Assembly: GCA_963799245.1 (NCBI GenBank)
Contig: CAWCWN010000004.1
Location: forward strand, 806,001-870,000
Direction: 5' to 3'
Source of the DNA: CAWCWN01 sp963799245
GTDB lineage: Bacteria > Chloroflexota > Ktedonobacteria > Ktedonobacterales > Ktedonobacteraceae
Length of the DNA stretch: 64,000 nucleotides
In this document: positions 26,211-33,960 of the stretch, one piece after another
Position numbering within the stretch: the stretch's first letter is position 1
Layout: the number at the start of each line of letters is the position of its first letter
Made by a program: the position numbers and the translations under genes
Notes under the pieces: model-generated
Told to the model about the DNA's origin: nothing
The model's database searches: none
The model's input: only the letters and a program-made list of their open reading frames with translations

Positions 26211-27191
26211 ATGGCATACGATCTGGATTTTGAGAAACCGCTGGCCGAGCTAGAAAAGAAGATCACAGGCCTGCAGCGCAGGGGCGACCGGCTGAAGCCA
26301 GAGGAGCATCTCCAGTTGCAGGAGGCAGAGCGCGAGCTGCGTCACCGTACCGAGGAGCTCTACAGCAAGCTCACCTCCTGGCAAACGGCGCTGGTAGCGC
26401 GCCATAAAGACCGCCCCTACGCCGCCGACTACATCGAACTGATGTGTGATGATTTCTTTGAACTGCACGGGGACCGGGCTTTTGGCGACGACCATGCGAT
26501 CATTGCGGGCGTGGCGAAGCTCGATGGCGCCACGGTCATGCTGGTCTGTCACCAAAAGGGGCGCGACGCCCGTGAGAAGAAATTTCGCACCCTTGGCATG
26601 GCCCATCCCGAGGGCTACCGCAAGGCGGGCCGTGTAATGCAGCAAGCCGAGAAGTTTGGCTTTCCCGTGATCAGTTTGATCGATACGCCGGCGGCTTTCC
26701 CCGCCCTCGAGGACGAAGAGCGCGGCCAGGCCGCGGCAATTGCTGCGAACCTGTATTTGATGTCAATCCTGCGCATACCTATTATAGCCGTGATCACCGG
26801 CGAGGGCGGCAGTGGCGGGGCGCTGGGTATCGGCGTCGCCGACCGTATCCTGATGCTGGAGCACACGATCTATTCCGTCGCGCCCCCAGAGGCGGCGGCA
26901 ACAATTCTCTGGCGCGACACCGCCTTCGCCCCCCAGGCCGCCGAGGCGATGCGCATCAGCGCCCGCGAGCTCAAGGCCCTCAACCTGATAGATGAACTGA
27001 TCCCGGAGCCGCTGGGCGGTGCACATCATAACTACAGGGTGAGCGCGGAAAATCTTAAGGCCGGCCTGATCAGGCAGCTGGCCGCGTTAAAACAATTATC
27101 TATAAATGAGCTGCTGCAACAGCGCTATCAAAAATATCGCAATTTTGGCGTCTTTGGTCACGCAGCTGTAGCACAACAACAGGGGGCTTGA
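26211..27191 (+). CDS. accA: Acetyl-CoA carboxylase carboxyltransferase subunit alpha
   Basis: 326 residues. AAAGGGAGGAACGTGA precedes the ATG. The N-terminal coiled region (FEKPLAELEKKI) and the catalytic blocks GRDAREKKFR, FGMAHPEGYRKA-type (here LGMAHPEGYRKA), IDTPAAFP and GEGGSGGALGI are those of AccA. It pairs with AccD in an alpha2-beta2 carboxyltransferase. It is the last chromosomal gene before the tRNA that marks the left edge of the integrated element, and no terminator is seen after it. Confidence 0.95.
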   Translation: MAYDLDFEKPLAELEKKITGLQRRGDRLKPEEHLQLQEAERELRHRTEELYSKLTSWQTALVARHKDRPYAADYIELMCDDFFELHGDRAFGDDHAIIAGVAKLDGATVMLVCHQKGRDAREKKFRTLGMAHPEGYRKAGRVMQQAEKFGFPVISLIDTPAAFPALEDEERGQAAAIAANLYLMSILRIPIIAVITGEGGSGGALGIGVADRILMLEHTIYSVAPPEAAATILWRDTAFAPQAAEAMRISARELKALNLIDELIPEPLGGAHHNYRVSAENLKAGLIRQLAALKQLSINELLQQRYQKYRNFGVFGHAAVAQQQGA

Positions 27192-27237
27192 CTTCCCGGC
27201 ACTGGTGCGCTATCATAGATCCTGCAAATGTACATAA

Positions 27238-27280
27238 GCCGATGTGGCGGAACGGTATACGCGCTTGTCTCAAAAACAAG
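27238..27280 (+). pseudogene. 5' half of tRNA-Leu (anticodon CAA), element attachment site
   Basis: The sequence folds as the 5' half of a leucine tRNA: 7-nt acceptor strand GCCGATG, TG, a 3-bp D stem (47-49 with 60-62 in the 272xx numbering), then anticodon stem CTTGT/ACAAG around loop CTCAAAA with CAA at 27271-27273. After 27280 there is no variable arm, no T arm and no acceptor 3' strand. The integrase gene starts 97 bp further on. This fits integration at or near the anticodon stem-loop, with the 3' half displaced to the other end. No 3' half was found within the window. Confidence 0.6.
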
Positions 27281-27376
27281 TTTGAACAAGTTTTCCCCTC
27301 AATCAGCCTCTAGAGCCATTTGAGAGACTACCTCAAGCAAAAATGTAATTGTTTTGTATGAAGGTATGCTCTCAGC

Positions 27377-28309
27377 ATGGAAATTACGTCCGCCATTGAT
27401 GAATATCTGGCAAGTAAGCAGAACAGTATCACCCGAAAAACCTATGTGTGGTACGAGACCTTTCTTGGTTTTTTTGCGACCTGGTGCCAGGAACACAACC
27501 TCAGCGACCTCTCTCAGATCACGGTTTCGCACGTGCAGCAATTTGTCTCTGCCGCTGCAACGACCAACACCAACACCCGGCATCACCGTGCCCAGATCGT
27601 GAAGGGCTTCCTCAACTGGTGCTCGAAGGATGATGAACTGGGTGTGCGTGAAAAGACGGTGAGGCGTATTGAGATGCCGAGGGTTGAGCAGCCTGAGATA
27701 GAGATCTTCTCCAACCAGGACATTATGCGGCTATTTCGGGCCTGTGACAAAACACAACATCCTCATCGCAACCGGGCCATTCTGCATGTGCTGCTCGACA
27801 CCGGTATACGTGCCGCTGAGCTCTGTTATGATGGTGATCGGCCAGAGGAAGAAACGGGCCTGCGCCTGGAGAACCTGTTCCTGGGCCGGGCAGGGGACTC
27901 ATTTATTCGTGTGATGGGCAAGGGGCGCAAAGTCCGAACGGTTGGCCTTGGCCAGGAGACTGCGCTAGCCATACGGCGATATCTGAACAGGGAACGCGGC
28001 CATGCGGAGAGCCCGTTTGTGTTTCTGGCGCGCAAGAATGAGCCTTTGAGCGTTCGCATGTTGCAGCAGTTGCTCCACCACATCAGTACCCTTGCAAGGG
28101 TGTCAGACTGCCATGCGCACCGTTTCCGCCACACCTTCGCCATCAACCAGTTGATGAACGGCACGTCCTCGCTCGTCCTTATGCAGCTCCTGGGCCATAG
28201 CACGCTGGACAGCACGAAGATCTATACGCGTGCCATGAGCTCGCTGCAGGCACGGCAAGCGTCATCCAGTGTGGTCGATCAGATGCGCCGTCGGCAAAGA
28301 TATCCGTAG
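27377..28309 (+). CDS. Tyrosine recombinase / integrase of the element
   Basis: 310 residues. It has an N-terminal SAM-like core-binding domain (about 1-90) and a C-terminal catalytic domain with the Arg box (DTGIRAAELC), the HxxR block HAHRFRHTFA, LLGHSTLDSTKIYTR with the third His and the nucleophilic Tyr. Position next to a tRNA half marks it as the element integrase. It is close in size to XerC/D, but the tRNA context argues for a site-specific mobile-element enzyme. A copy of the CCCTTGCAAGGG palindrome lies inside it at 28089. Confidence 0.92.
   Translation: MEITSAIDEYLASKQNSITRKTYVWYETFLGFFATWCQEHNLSDLSQITVSHVQQFVSAAATTNTNTRHHRAQIVKGFLNWCSKDDELGVREKTVRRIEMPRVEQPEIEIFSNQDIMRLFRACDKTQHPHRNRAILHVLLDTGIRAAELCYDGDRPEEETGLRLENLFLGRAGDSFIRVMGKGRKVRTVGLGQETALAIRRYLNRERGHAESPFVFLARKNEPLSVRMLQQLLHHISTLARVSDCHAHRFRHTFAINQLMNGTSSLVLMQLLGHSTLDSTKIYTRAMSSLQARQASSSVVDQMRRRQRYP
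28089..28100. repeat. Element palindrome CCCTTGCAAGGG, copy 1
   Basis: A perfect 12-bp palindrome inside the integrase gene (14 bp if the flanking A and T are counted). The first of a set found only in the element. Confidence 0.85.
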
Positions 28310-28337
28310 TGCAATCGCTCCCCTACAAGGATCCGAC

Positions 28338-28349
28338 CCCTTGCAAGGG
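28338..28349. repeat. Element palindrome CCCTTGCAAGGG, copy 2
   Basis: Perfect copy in the intergenic region between the integrase and the FtsK-like translocase gene, 90 bp before the latter start, a position suited to an operator. Confidence 0.85.
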
Positions 28350-28438
28350 AGCTAACTAACAAAGCGATCGAGCCGCGTTGCTAGCTGGCTGTATTGTAGC
28401 CGACCAGGCAGCGCCTAGCAAGCAATAAGGACGTTGCC

Positions 28439-30052
28439 ATGTCCAAACGATTCGACCAGACTGATATCATCCCCTATTCATCCAGGACGACGACAAAGCA
28501 CCTGGGCGTGCAGTCAGCGCAGGAGCCTCGGTCGAATGCCCCCGACATATGGCGCTTTCCTCTTGCCGTGTTTGGTATCACCTTCCCACTTGGCTGCATA
28601 GCATTGCTGATTGCCCGGCTATCTGGCGGCGTCCTGGTGGGCCAGATCGGCGAGGGCCTTCTCATTGCGAGCGCGCTCGCCATCGGGCTGGGCCTGTTTC
28701 TCCAATATCGGTCTCATAAGCACCATGCCCGGCTGGACGCTTATGACGAAGAGCAGCGCGCGCTTGAGATCGCATTCAATCGGGAGAAGCTGGAGCACCT
28801 GAAGCTGGCGCGCATGCGCAATGCAGCCATTGTCAAAATGGAGGAGACGGGCAGCATTGAGATCACGAACTACTATCCCCATCCCAAGATACAGATCACC
28901 GAAGAGAAGCCAGCAGCTCCTGCTCTTGCCTCGCCGCTTCCTCTGCCGGGCTTCATGCTCATGCAGGATGTGATGCGCAAGTGGGACTTGTCCCCGCAAA
29001 ACTTATTCCTGGGCTATGGCAAGGGCAGCCAGGCCCTCGCTTGCTCGCTTGATGGGTACCTGCACGTTGCGCATGATGGGCCGACCGGCTTCGGCAAAAG
29101 TTTGCAGTTCTACGCTGAGCTAATTATGCTGCTCAAGATCGGTGTGCGGGTGATCCTGGCAAATCCACATTTTGCGCCAATAGGAAAAAAGGGTGATGAC
29201 TGGCGTCCGATTGCGCAGGCCATTGAAGCGCAGGGTCTTATCGATCTGGCGCCAGGTGTGCAGGTGCCTGGACTTATGCGCGGGTATCAGGTGATCTATA
29301 ACATGCTCAAGTGGTTATCGACGAGCGAGATTGATCGACGTTTTGACATGCTGGCGCGAGGTGATTATAGCTTCACCCCGTTGTACATCTTCATTGATGA
29401 ATGGATCGCCGTCGTTGATCGCTTCCCTGATGCGGCTGTCTATCTGGCTGATGTGCTGCGACGAGGGCGAGCAGTAGAGGTGTGTGTGGTGAACAATGCG
29501 CAAGGTTATCTCGTGAAGGATGTGCAGTTGCAGGGCAGCGCCAGAGAGAACTTCCAGACGGCCTACCACATGGGCGGGAGTGTGCATTCAGCCTCGGTGC
29601 TCTTGGACATGCCAGTGAAAGACTTGAATGCGTTACTGAAGGCTGAGCAGACACCGCTGGGCAAGGGTGTGGCAATGTTGCGCAATAACGAGGCGAGCCC
29701 ACAAGCGCAACTGGTGAGGCTCCCACTTGCCAATAACGAGTATGCCTACTACATGCTGGGCAGGGCCGATGGATGGGTGTTACCAGAGTTCAGGAACAAG
29801 CCAGGAACAGAGCAGGAACAGGAACATTTCAGGAACGGTGTTCCCGGCTCTCCAGGCGGTGTTACTGTTGTTCCTGATGTTCCTGATGGCCATAAAAAAC
29901 GGCTTTTCGTGCCGGTGGAGGAACAGGAACAAATACGCGAACTGGCCAAGACGACAAAGCCCCGAGACATCGCCAGAGTGATGCACAAGGGCAGCGACTA
30001 CTGGTATAAAGTGAAGCAAGTTCTCGAGGAGCAAGCAGAAAGCGAGGCATAA
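28439..30052 (+). CDS. FtsK/HerA-like DNA translocase, candidate transfer protein
   Basis: 537 residues. Two hydrophobic helices (about 41-62 and 66-90) give an N-terminal membrane hairpin, then a coiled stretch and a P-loop ATPase with Walker A GPTGFGKS (214-221) and Walker B LYIFIDEW (315-322). The C-terminus carries a short helical tail that looks like an HTH (TTKPRDIARVMHKG). FtsK-like TraB proteins of actinomycete elements pump double-stranded DNA through the membrane for conjugation, and this layout fits. A chromosome-type FtsK would be longer with four helices and a gamma domain, so a mobile-element role is favoured. A run of AGGAAC repeats sits within the gene at 29788-29846. AAGGACG precedes the ATG. 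Confidence 0.8.
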   Translation: MSKRFDQTDIIPYSSRTTTKHLGVQSAQEPRSNAPDIWRFPLAVFGITFPLGCIALLIARLSGGVLVGQIGEGLLIASALAIGLGLFLQYRSHKHHARLDAYDEEQRALEIAFNREKLEHLKLARMRNAAIVKMEETGSIEITNYYPHPKIQITEEKPAAPALASPLPLPGFMLMQDVMRKWDLSPQNLFLGYGKGSQALACSLDGYLHVAHDGPTGFGKSLQFYAELIMLLKIGVRVILANPHFAPIGKKGDDWRPIAQAIEAQGLIDLAPGVQVPGLMRGYQVIYNMLKWLSTSEIDRRFDMLARGDYSFTPLYIFIDEWIAVVDRFPDAAVYLADVLRRGRAVEVCVVNNAQGYLVKDVQLQGSARENFQTAYHMGGSVHSASVLLDMPVKDLNALLKAEQTPLGKGVAMLRNNEASPQAQLVRLPLANNEYAYYMLGRADGWVLPEFRNKPGTEQEQEHFRNGVPGSPGGVTVVPDVPDGHKKRLFVPVEEQEQIRELAKTTKPRDIARVMHKGSDYWYKVKQVLEEQAESEA

Positions 30053-30053
30053 C

Positions 30054-30140
30054 ATGGACGAACAGACACAGGCACTACAAGCGCAGGTCGCCGACCTGAA
30101 AGCGCAGCTCATCAGAGCCGAGGGCGAGGAGCGCGCTTGA
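30054..30140 (+). CDS. Very small coiled-coil protein, 28 residues
   Basis: An ATG 2 bp after the translocase stop opens a 28-codon frame, MDEQTQALQAQVADLKAQLI and on, that looks like a short amphipathic coiled coil with heptad Leu/Val. It may be a small partner of the translocase. No homologue is recognised. The start is supported by the GAAAGCGAGG upstream and the tight spacing. Confidence 0.4.
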   Translation: MDEQTQALQAQVADLKAQLIRAEGEERA

Positions 30141-30229
30141 TTAACTTGATCAATGAGTTTAGCCGGGCTGCACGCGAGGGCAGGCGAACAATGAAGCGGC
30201 GCTCCTGGTGGAGCAGGCTCTGGTCATAG
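30137..30229 (+). CDS. Doubtful 30-residue basic ORF
   Basis: A TTG start overlaps the stop of the previous small gene (TTGA). The product is Arg-rich and ends RRSWWSRLWS. The overlap and composition are suggestive, but there is no ribosome site apart from coupling. Confidence 0.25.
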   Translation: MINLINEFSRAAREGRRTMKRRSWWSRLWS

Positions 30230-30253
30230 GCAAGGAAGGAAGGAACCATAAGC

Positions 30254-31000
30254 ATGTCAATAGATCTGAAGCAGGAGTTGGCCGAGCTTTCATTCATCAC
30301 CCGGGCGGGTAACTGGCTATTCTTGTTACTGGCGCGCATGGCCGAGCCCCTGATGTTCCTGAGTGTGCTCTATGTCACGGCCGAGACGGTATTACCTGGC
30401 CTATTCAAGACGCCAGCGTTCCTGGGCATATCGAGCACCTGCGTCATCGTGCTCAACACAGCGCCAGAGGTCATACTACCCGGCTGCTTTATGCAGGCGA
30501 AAACCGCGCCAGAGGGTCAAGGCTGGCTGTATCGAGTGATGGGTGTCGTGTTCATCCTGCTCACGTTCGTGACGCTGGCAGGCTTTATATGGGCGTTTCC
30601 CGCCAGCGCCATCTCCGTTATCATGTTCTTTCGCTGCGCGGCTGGGGTGCTCTATAGTCTCATTGTTCGGATGACGCCTCAATCATTCCCGGTTTCAAGT
30701 GAAACACCGGCCTCGATCGGCGAGGAAACAATGCAAATCATTCTCGGCAAACTTGCCAAACTGGACCAGCTGGAGCAGGCAATTCGGGGTCCTGTAGCCA
30801 TCACCCAGGAGGCGAATGAAACACCGCTCGCGATCGCTGAAACACATGAAACAGAGGTGGAACAAATCGACCTGAGCGAGCAATTAGAGCGTCTGCTCAC
30901 CCTATCACCGGATATCACATCCCGCGAGGCGGCCGCCATTGTTGGCCGTCCTCACTCGACAGTCTATCGGCAGTTGAACAAGTTGAAACAGACCGCATAA
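30254..31000 (+). CDS. Four-helix membrane protein with C-terminal HTH
   Basis: 248 residues. About four hydrophobic helices fill residues 15-140, then a linker rich in Glu and Thr, and at about 215-245 a helix-turn-helix of winged type (ITSREAAAIVGRPHSTVYRQ). The HTH would face the cytoplasm if the linker is inside. A DNA-binding domain tied to the membrane next to an FtsK-like translocase is unusual. It could dock the element DNA at the membrane or be a sensor-regulator. No named family is recognised. AAGGAAGGAACC precedes the start. Confidence 0.6.
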   Translation: MSIDLKQELAELSFITRAGNWLFLLLARMAEPLMFLSVLYVTAETVLPGLFKTPAFLGISSTCVIVLNTAPEVILPGCFMQAKTAPEGQGWLYRVMGVVFILLTFVTLAGFIWAFPASAISVIMFFRCAAGVLYSLIVRMTPQSFPVSSETPASIGEETMQIILGKLAKLDQLEQAIRGPVAITQEANETPLAIAETHETEVEQIDLSEQLERLLTLSPDITSREAAAIVGRPHSTVYRQLNKLKQTA

Positions 31001-31010
31001 GGAGTGAAAC

Positions 31011-31109
31011 ATGAGCAAGTGGGAAGCGCGAGCGGTAACATTGGCCGCCGGCCTAGTCCTTGTAGGTATTGTGTTTGTTATTGCAGTGCTGGCAAGCACA
31101 CCACGCTAA
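31011..31109 (+). CDS. Small single-pass membrane protein, 32 residues
   Basis: ATG 31011 with AAGGAG 6 nt before it, 10 bp after the HTH-membrane protein. The product is one transmembrane helix (AVTLAAGLVLVGIVFVIAVL) with a short basic N-terminus. It probably assembles with the neighbouring membrane proteins. After its stop a second AGGAGAG site is followed by a 4-codon frame (ATGAAAGGCAGGTGA), which I do not count as a gene. Confidence 0.5.
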   Translation: MSKWEARAVTLAAGLVLVGIVFVIAVLASTPR

Positions 31110-31140
31110 GGAGAGGAGAGAACATGAAAGGCAGGTGAGC

Positions 31141-31216
31141 ACGTTTCACAATCGTGACGCTTGATATCGTAACGTTTAGATGCTACTCTCTGTACATGTA
31201 ACGTTTGGTCACGTTT
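31141..31216 (+). repeat. Four ACGTTT direct repeats upstream of the Zn-finger gene
   Basis: ACGTTT at 31141, 31172, 31201 and 31211, three of them in a TAACGTTTRG or TCACGTTT context. They lie in the 125-bp gap before the next gene and could be operator half-sites or weak iterons. Spacing is irregular (31, 29, 10 bp). Confidence 0.4.
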
Positions 31217-31234
31217 AAGAAAGAGAGACGAGCT

Positions 31235-31693
31235 ATGGTCGAGCTTGAGGCTGAACAGTGTTTAACGTGTGGTCGCCCGCTTGCCCAGCTGGGCGGAGGA
31301 CATCGCAAACGGCGCTATTGTGACGATGTGTGCAGGCAACGGGCCCACCGCGCGCGCCAGGCAGAGGAGACGCGAGAGCAGCGAGAGGCGCAAGAACAAG
31401 ACCTCCAGGCGCGCATTGCTGAGCTCGAGCAGGAGGTACGCCGGCTGCAGGAACAGTTGAACATTGAGGCTCGCTTTCGCATGGACACCGAAGCACGCCA
31501 TTTCAAGGCCTGGCTACGCAAGCAACAGCGTTATCCGGGAGGTAGTTTCGCCCAGCGCTTTATTGCTGATACTCGGCTGCCTCAGCAGGCATCACATGCG
31601 ATGTATGAGGCGCAGATGCGACGCCTTGCTTACTCATCTGAGGAGATCGAGACGTTTTGCGAATTGTGGAAAGCAATGCTATTGCAATCGTGA
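31235..31693 (+). CDS. Zinc-binding coiled-coil protein, unknown function
   Basis: 152 residues from ATG 31235 (AAGAAAGAGAGACG upstream). The N-terminus holds CLTCGRPL and RRYCDDVCRQR, a C-x2-C-x(~17)-C-x3-C zinc motif of the treble-clef or TRASH-like kind, followed by a basic patch and a long coiled coil (about 45-95). The C-terminal part is helical. It is probably a nucleic-acid-binding accessory protein of the element. No name can be given. Confidence 0.65.
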   Translation: MVELEAEQCLTCGRPLAQLGGGHRKRRYCDDVCRQRAHRARQAEETREQREAQEQDLQARIAELEQEVRRLQEQLNIEARFRMDTEARHFKAWLRKQQRYPGGSFAQRFIADTRLPQQASHAMYEAQMRRLAYSSEEIETFCELWKAMLLQS

Positions 31694-31756
31694 CATCACG
31701 ATAAACACCAGGCGCAACCGCTTCCCGCGGCGCCAATGAGAAGGGAAGAAAAAGAC

Positions 31757-31960
31757 ATGGCAGCATTCGACCAGGAACAGGCAATAGCCCGCATGAATGA
31801 TCTACGCTGGATTGTCTGGGATAGCGATCCTGCCTCGCGCGAGGTAGAGGAGGCCGGGAAAGAGGCTGCGGCTTTGCAACATGAGGCGGCACAACATGGG
31901 CTGCAGTTCAAACTGTGCCCTGTCTCTGGGTTCAGACTGGAGCCGATGGAGGAGACATGA
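31757..31960 (+). CDS. Small hypothetical protein, 67 residues
   Basis: ATG 31757 with GAAGGGAAGAA upstream (an ATG at 31736 is the alternative). Acidic and helical, with a conserved-looking end LCPVSGFRLEP. It overlaps the next small gene by 4 bp (ATGA at 31957). The function is unknown. Confidence 0.5.
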   Translation: MAAFDQEQAIARMNDLRWIVWDSDPASREVEEAGKEAAALQHEAAQHGLQFKLCPVSGFRLEPMEET

Positions 31961-32055
31961 AGCCCATCATCATGGTCTATATCGAGCCAACCAAAACAGG
32001 CTATAGGCCTATCGGTGTTTTCCTGACGAAAAAGTACGACGTGCCATATAACTGA
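31957..32055 (+). CDS. Small hypothetical protein, 32 residues, 3' end in an inverted repeat
   Basis: Starts in the overlapping ATGA of the previous gene, so it is probably translated. The last ten codons lie within the left arm of the inverted repeat 32024-32259, so the original C-terminus may have been replaced by the repeat. Confidence 0.45.
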   Translation: MKPIIMVYIEPTKTGYRPIGVFLTKKYDVPYN

Positions 32056-32259
32056 GGCTGAGCTTGCCCTATTTCTTCTTTTATACACGCAAAACAAGTT
32101 TTTCTCCCCGGAGAACGTCTGTTTCTCTGGCAATGTCTCCAGCTGTTCTTTTGTTCATGACAAAGAAAGTGAAAGACTTCGAGATACGTCCAACGGCCTC
32201 TAGAGCCACTTCAACTGAAGCTCATCCGTAGTTATATGGCACGTCGTACTTTTTCGTCA
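32024..32259. repeat. MITE-like structure with 30-bp perfect inverted repeats
   Basis: Positions 32024-32053 and 32230-32259 are perfect reverse complements (30 bp), and the pairing extends inward imperfectly for about 12 more (shared GAGCTT). The 176-bp interior has no open frame of note. The arms supply the end of one small gene and the first eight codons of the next. No target duplication is evident. It may be a miniature element or an invertible or fold-back cassette. Confidence 0.7.
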
Positions 32260-32490
32260 AAATGGCACTTACAGGCCAGTTGCACCAGCGAAGATGGTAG
32301 CGACTCTTACTACCTGGAGCTGGAAATCTTGGCCGCCAGGGGAAACCTGTGGAAGTGCCCCACCTGCGGAGAAATCCATGACCTGCTGGAAGTCAACTGT
32401 GACTGTGAGCTTGAGTTCTTCGCGGCGCAGGCAGAACAGGCAGAAGACGAGCCTTTCATCAGCGGGGAGGTGGTGTTGGCTCAATTGTAG
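32236..32490 (+). CDS. Small zinc-binding-like protein, 84 residues
   Basis: Starts inside the right arm of the inverted repeat. Contains WKCPTCGEIH and a following NCDCELEFF, so three or four cysteines could bind zinc. The ribosome site is weak, and the real start may have been lost when the repeat inserted. The function is unknown. Confidence 0.5.
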   Translation: MARRTFSSKWHLQASCTSEDGSDSYYLELEILAARGNLWKCPTCGEIHDLLEVNCDCELEFFAAQAEQAEDEPFISGEVVLAQL

Positions 32491-32552
32491 GGCCTACACT
32501 ACTAGTAGATGGGGCGACTCCTGTGGCCGCCCCGAGAGAAAGGACAAAAGAC

Positions 32553-32927
32553 ATGTATACCTACACATTCGGCAAATGGCAGCCCATCTCGGCAGGCGAT
32601 GGCGAGTTTGCCGTCAATCTGGAGTGGGGAGTTGGCAACAAGATCATTATGGCGGGCTTCGAGGAGAGCCCCTCGCTCGTCCTGGGCGTGCCAGGCACGT
32701 GCCAGCTCTTGCTGTATACGGCACTCCCTGAGCCCTACGAGCAGCTGTGGTATGGCACCTTCGACTACTTCGCCATCACGCTCATCGGCGGCGACGACGA
32801 GCGCACAGAGGAGGTGCTCATTTTCGACTACCAGTCGCTGCTCCAGTATATGCGCGAGGTGCAGCCGCTCTTGGAGCTCTCGCACCGCGTGACCGAGTAT
32901 GACCGCGAGCACGGCATCAACCAATAA
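32553..32927 (+). CDS. Hypothetical protein, 124 residues
   Basis: ATG 32553 with GAGAAAGGACAAAAG before it. Acidic, with a beta-rich N-terminal half and a helical C-terminus (LLQYMREVQPLLELSHRV). No motif is recognised. It is the last gene of this element block before transposon debris begins. Confidence 0.55.
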   Translation: MYTYTFGKWQPISAGDGEFAVNLEWGVGNKIIMAGFEESPSLVLGVPGTCQLLLYTALPEPYEQLWYGTFDYFAITLIGGDDERTEEVLIFDYQSLLQYMREVQPLLELSHRVTEYDREHGINQ

Positions 32928-33041
32928 CACACGACCACGTTTTTGTAGTGAGGTGCGGCCTAGCAAGCCGCACCAGGAGGTACGGATGCCCCCAACTGTA
33001 ACCACAACCATTGAAATGTTCCACCACGCAGGGTCTGTGAA

Positions 33042-33254
33042 TTATTGCTGAGGCGAGGACCTGGAAAGCAAGAGGTCGAAAGCTCTGCGGGGATGGTAGG
33101 AAAAGAAGCGACGCGAAGCAGCGATGTGAGAAGACCCTGAGCGATGAATAAGAGTAATAGCCAGGTTGCGACAGGCAGCCAGAATCTGAGGAGCGTGGCC
33201 TGTGCAGATGCGAGAGCGGTCTTCGGCAAAGGTGACATCACGCACATAGGCCCA
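33042..33254 (-). pseudogene. C-terminal fragment of an ISAs1-type transposase
   Basis: The last about 70 residues of a DDE transposase: WAYVRDVTFAEDRSR then AACRNLAITLI, the typical tail of ISAs1/IS4-group enzymes, ending in a normal stop at 33042. Upstream of the Trp the homology stops abruptly at a hairpin (33247-33298). No terminal repeats or catalytic residues remain, so it is an inactive relic. Confidence 0.75.
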
Positions 33255-33298
33255 GTGCTACGTAAGCTGCTACGGACCGCAAAGTAGCACTGGGCCTA
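33247..33298. repeat. Perfect 15-bp stem hairpin
   Basis: TAGGCCCAGTGCTAC (33247-33261) pairs with its reverse complement at 33284-33298 around a 22-nt loop. It sits exactly at the broken edge of the ISAs1 relic. There is no T-run on either side, so a terminator is unlikely. A fold-back formed on deletion or a small element end is possible. Confidence 0.7.
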
Positions 33299-33960
33299 CT
33301 AACTAATCAGACTGATCTATTGGTTGGGGATCGTCAATTGTTTTCAGGAACTCTCGTAATTTCTGATCCAATTCTTTCACCTGACCCTGGTACTCCTTGA
33401 GAGGTTCTAAATCAGACTTAGACAGCGCAAGCCGTATTTCCCCTAGGATCTCTTCTGTTCCATGAGTGATGAGGAGTATCGAAGCTGACAAGGCTTTTTC
33501 TTTTAGGGGTAAAAGTAGCGAGGTTATGATAGACCGCAAGGGAACGCTGTTCAGACGACCGTTGTTGACGCTGCCGCTTTTCTAGTTCCTGTGCCTTCTG
33601 TTCAGCAGGTTCGATAACCTTTGTTTGAAGTGAAGCAAGTAAGTGCTCTTGGTCTTGGTACTCATAAGGCGGGAGAACCCAATGGTATCTCCTTACCAAG
33701 TCTGGGAACATTGCGAAGACCCTTTTTGCCTCGTCGGATGGCTGAAAAAGAGCTTGAATAGGCCTGATATGATTGAAGGCAATCGTGCCTACTTCATAGG
33801 GAGCGCTGCTCGGATCTGTGAGGTCAACGATGATAAAGCGTGAAAGATGGGCAAGTGTACTGACCGTCTCCGTCAAATCCTGGCTGCTCGGTTTGTCAAA
33901 GTCAAATAAAATAGGTAGGTAGCCGTGTGTGCGCAGTTCTTCTCTGAGCGCATCTAAGAC

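Noticed and set aside
27238..27376. Group I intron in the tRNA-Leu gene
   Set aside because: Bacterial tRNA-Leu introns do exist, but no 3' exon follows and an integrase gene does, so integration explains it better.
29788..29885. AGGAAC/GTTCCT repeats as an operator array
   Set aside because: They lie in the coding region of the translocase and follow a Glu-Gln-rich segment of the protein, so codon repetition explains most of them.
33247..33298. Terminator
   Set aside because: Perfect stem but no T-run on either strand and a 22-nt loop.
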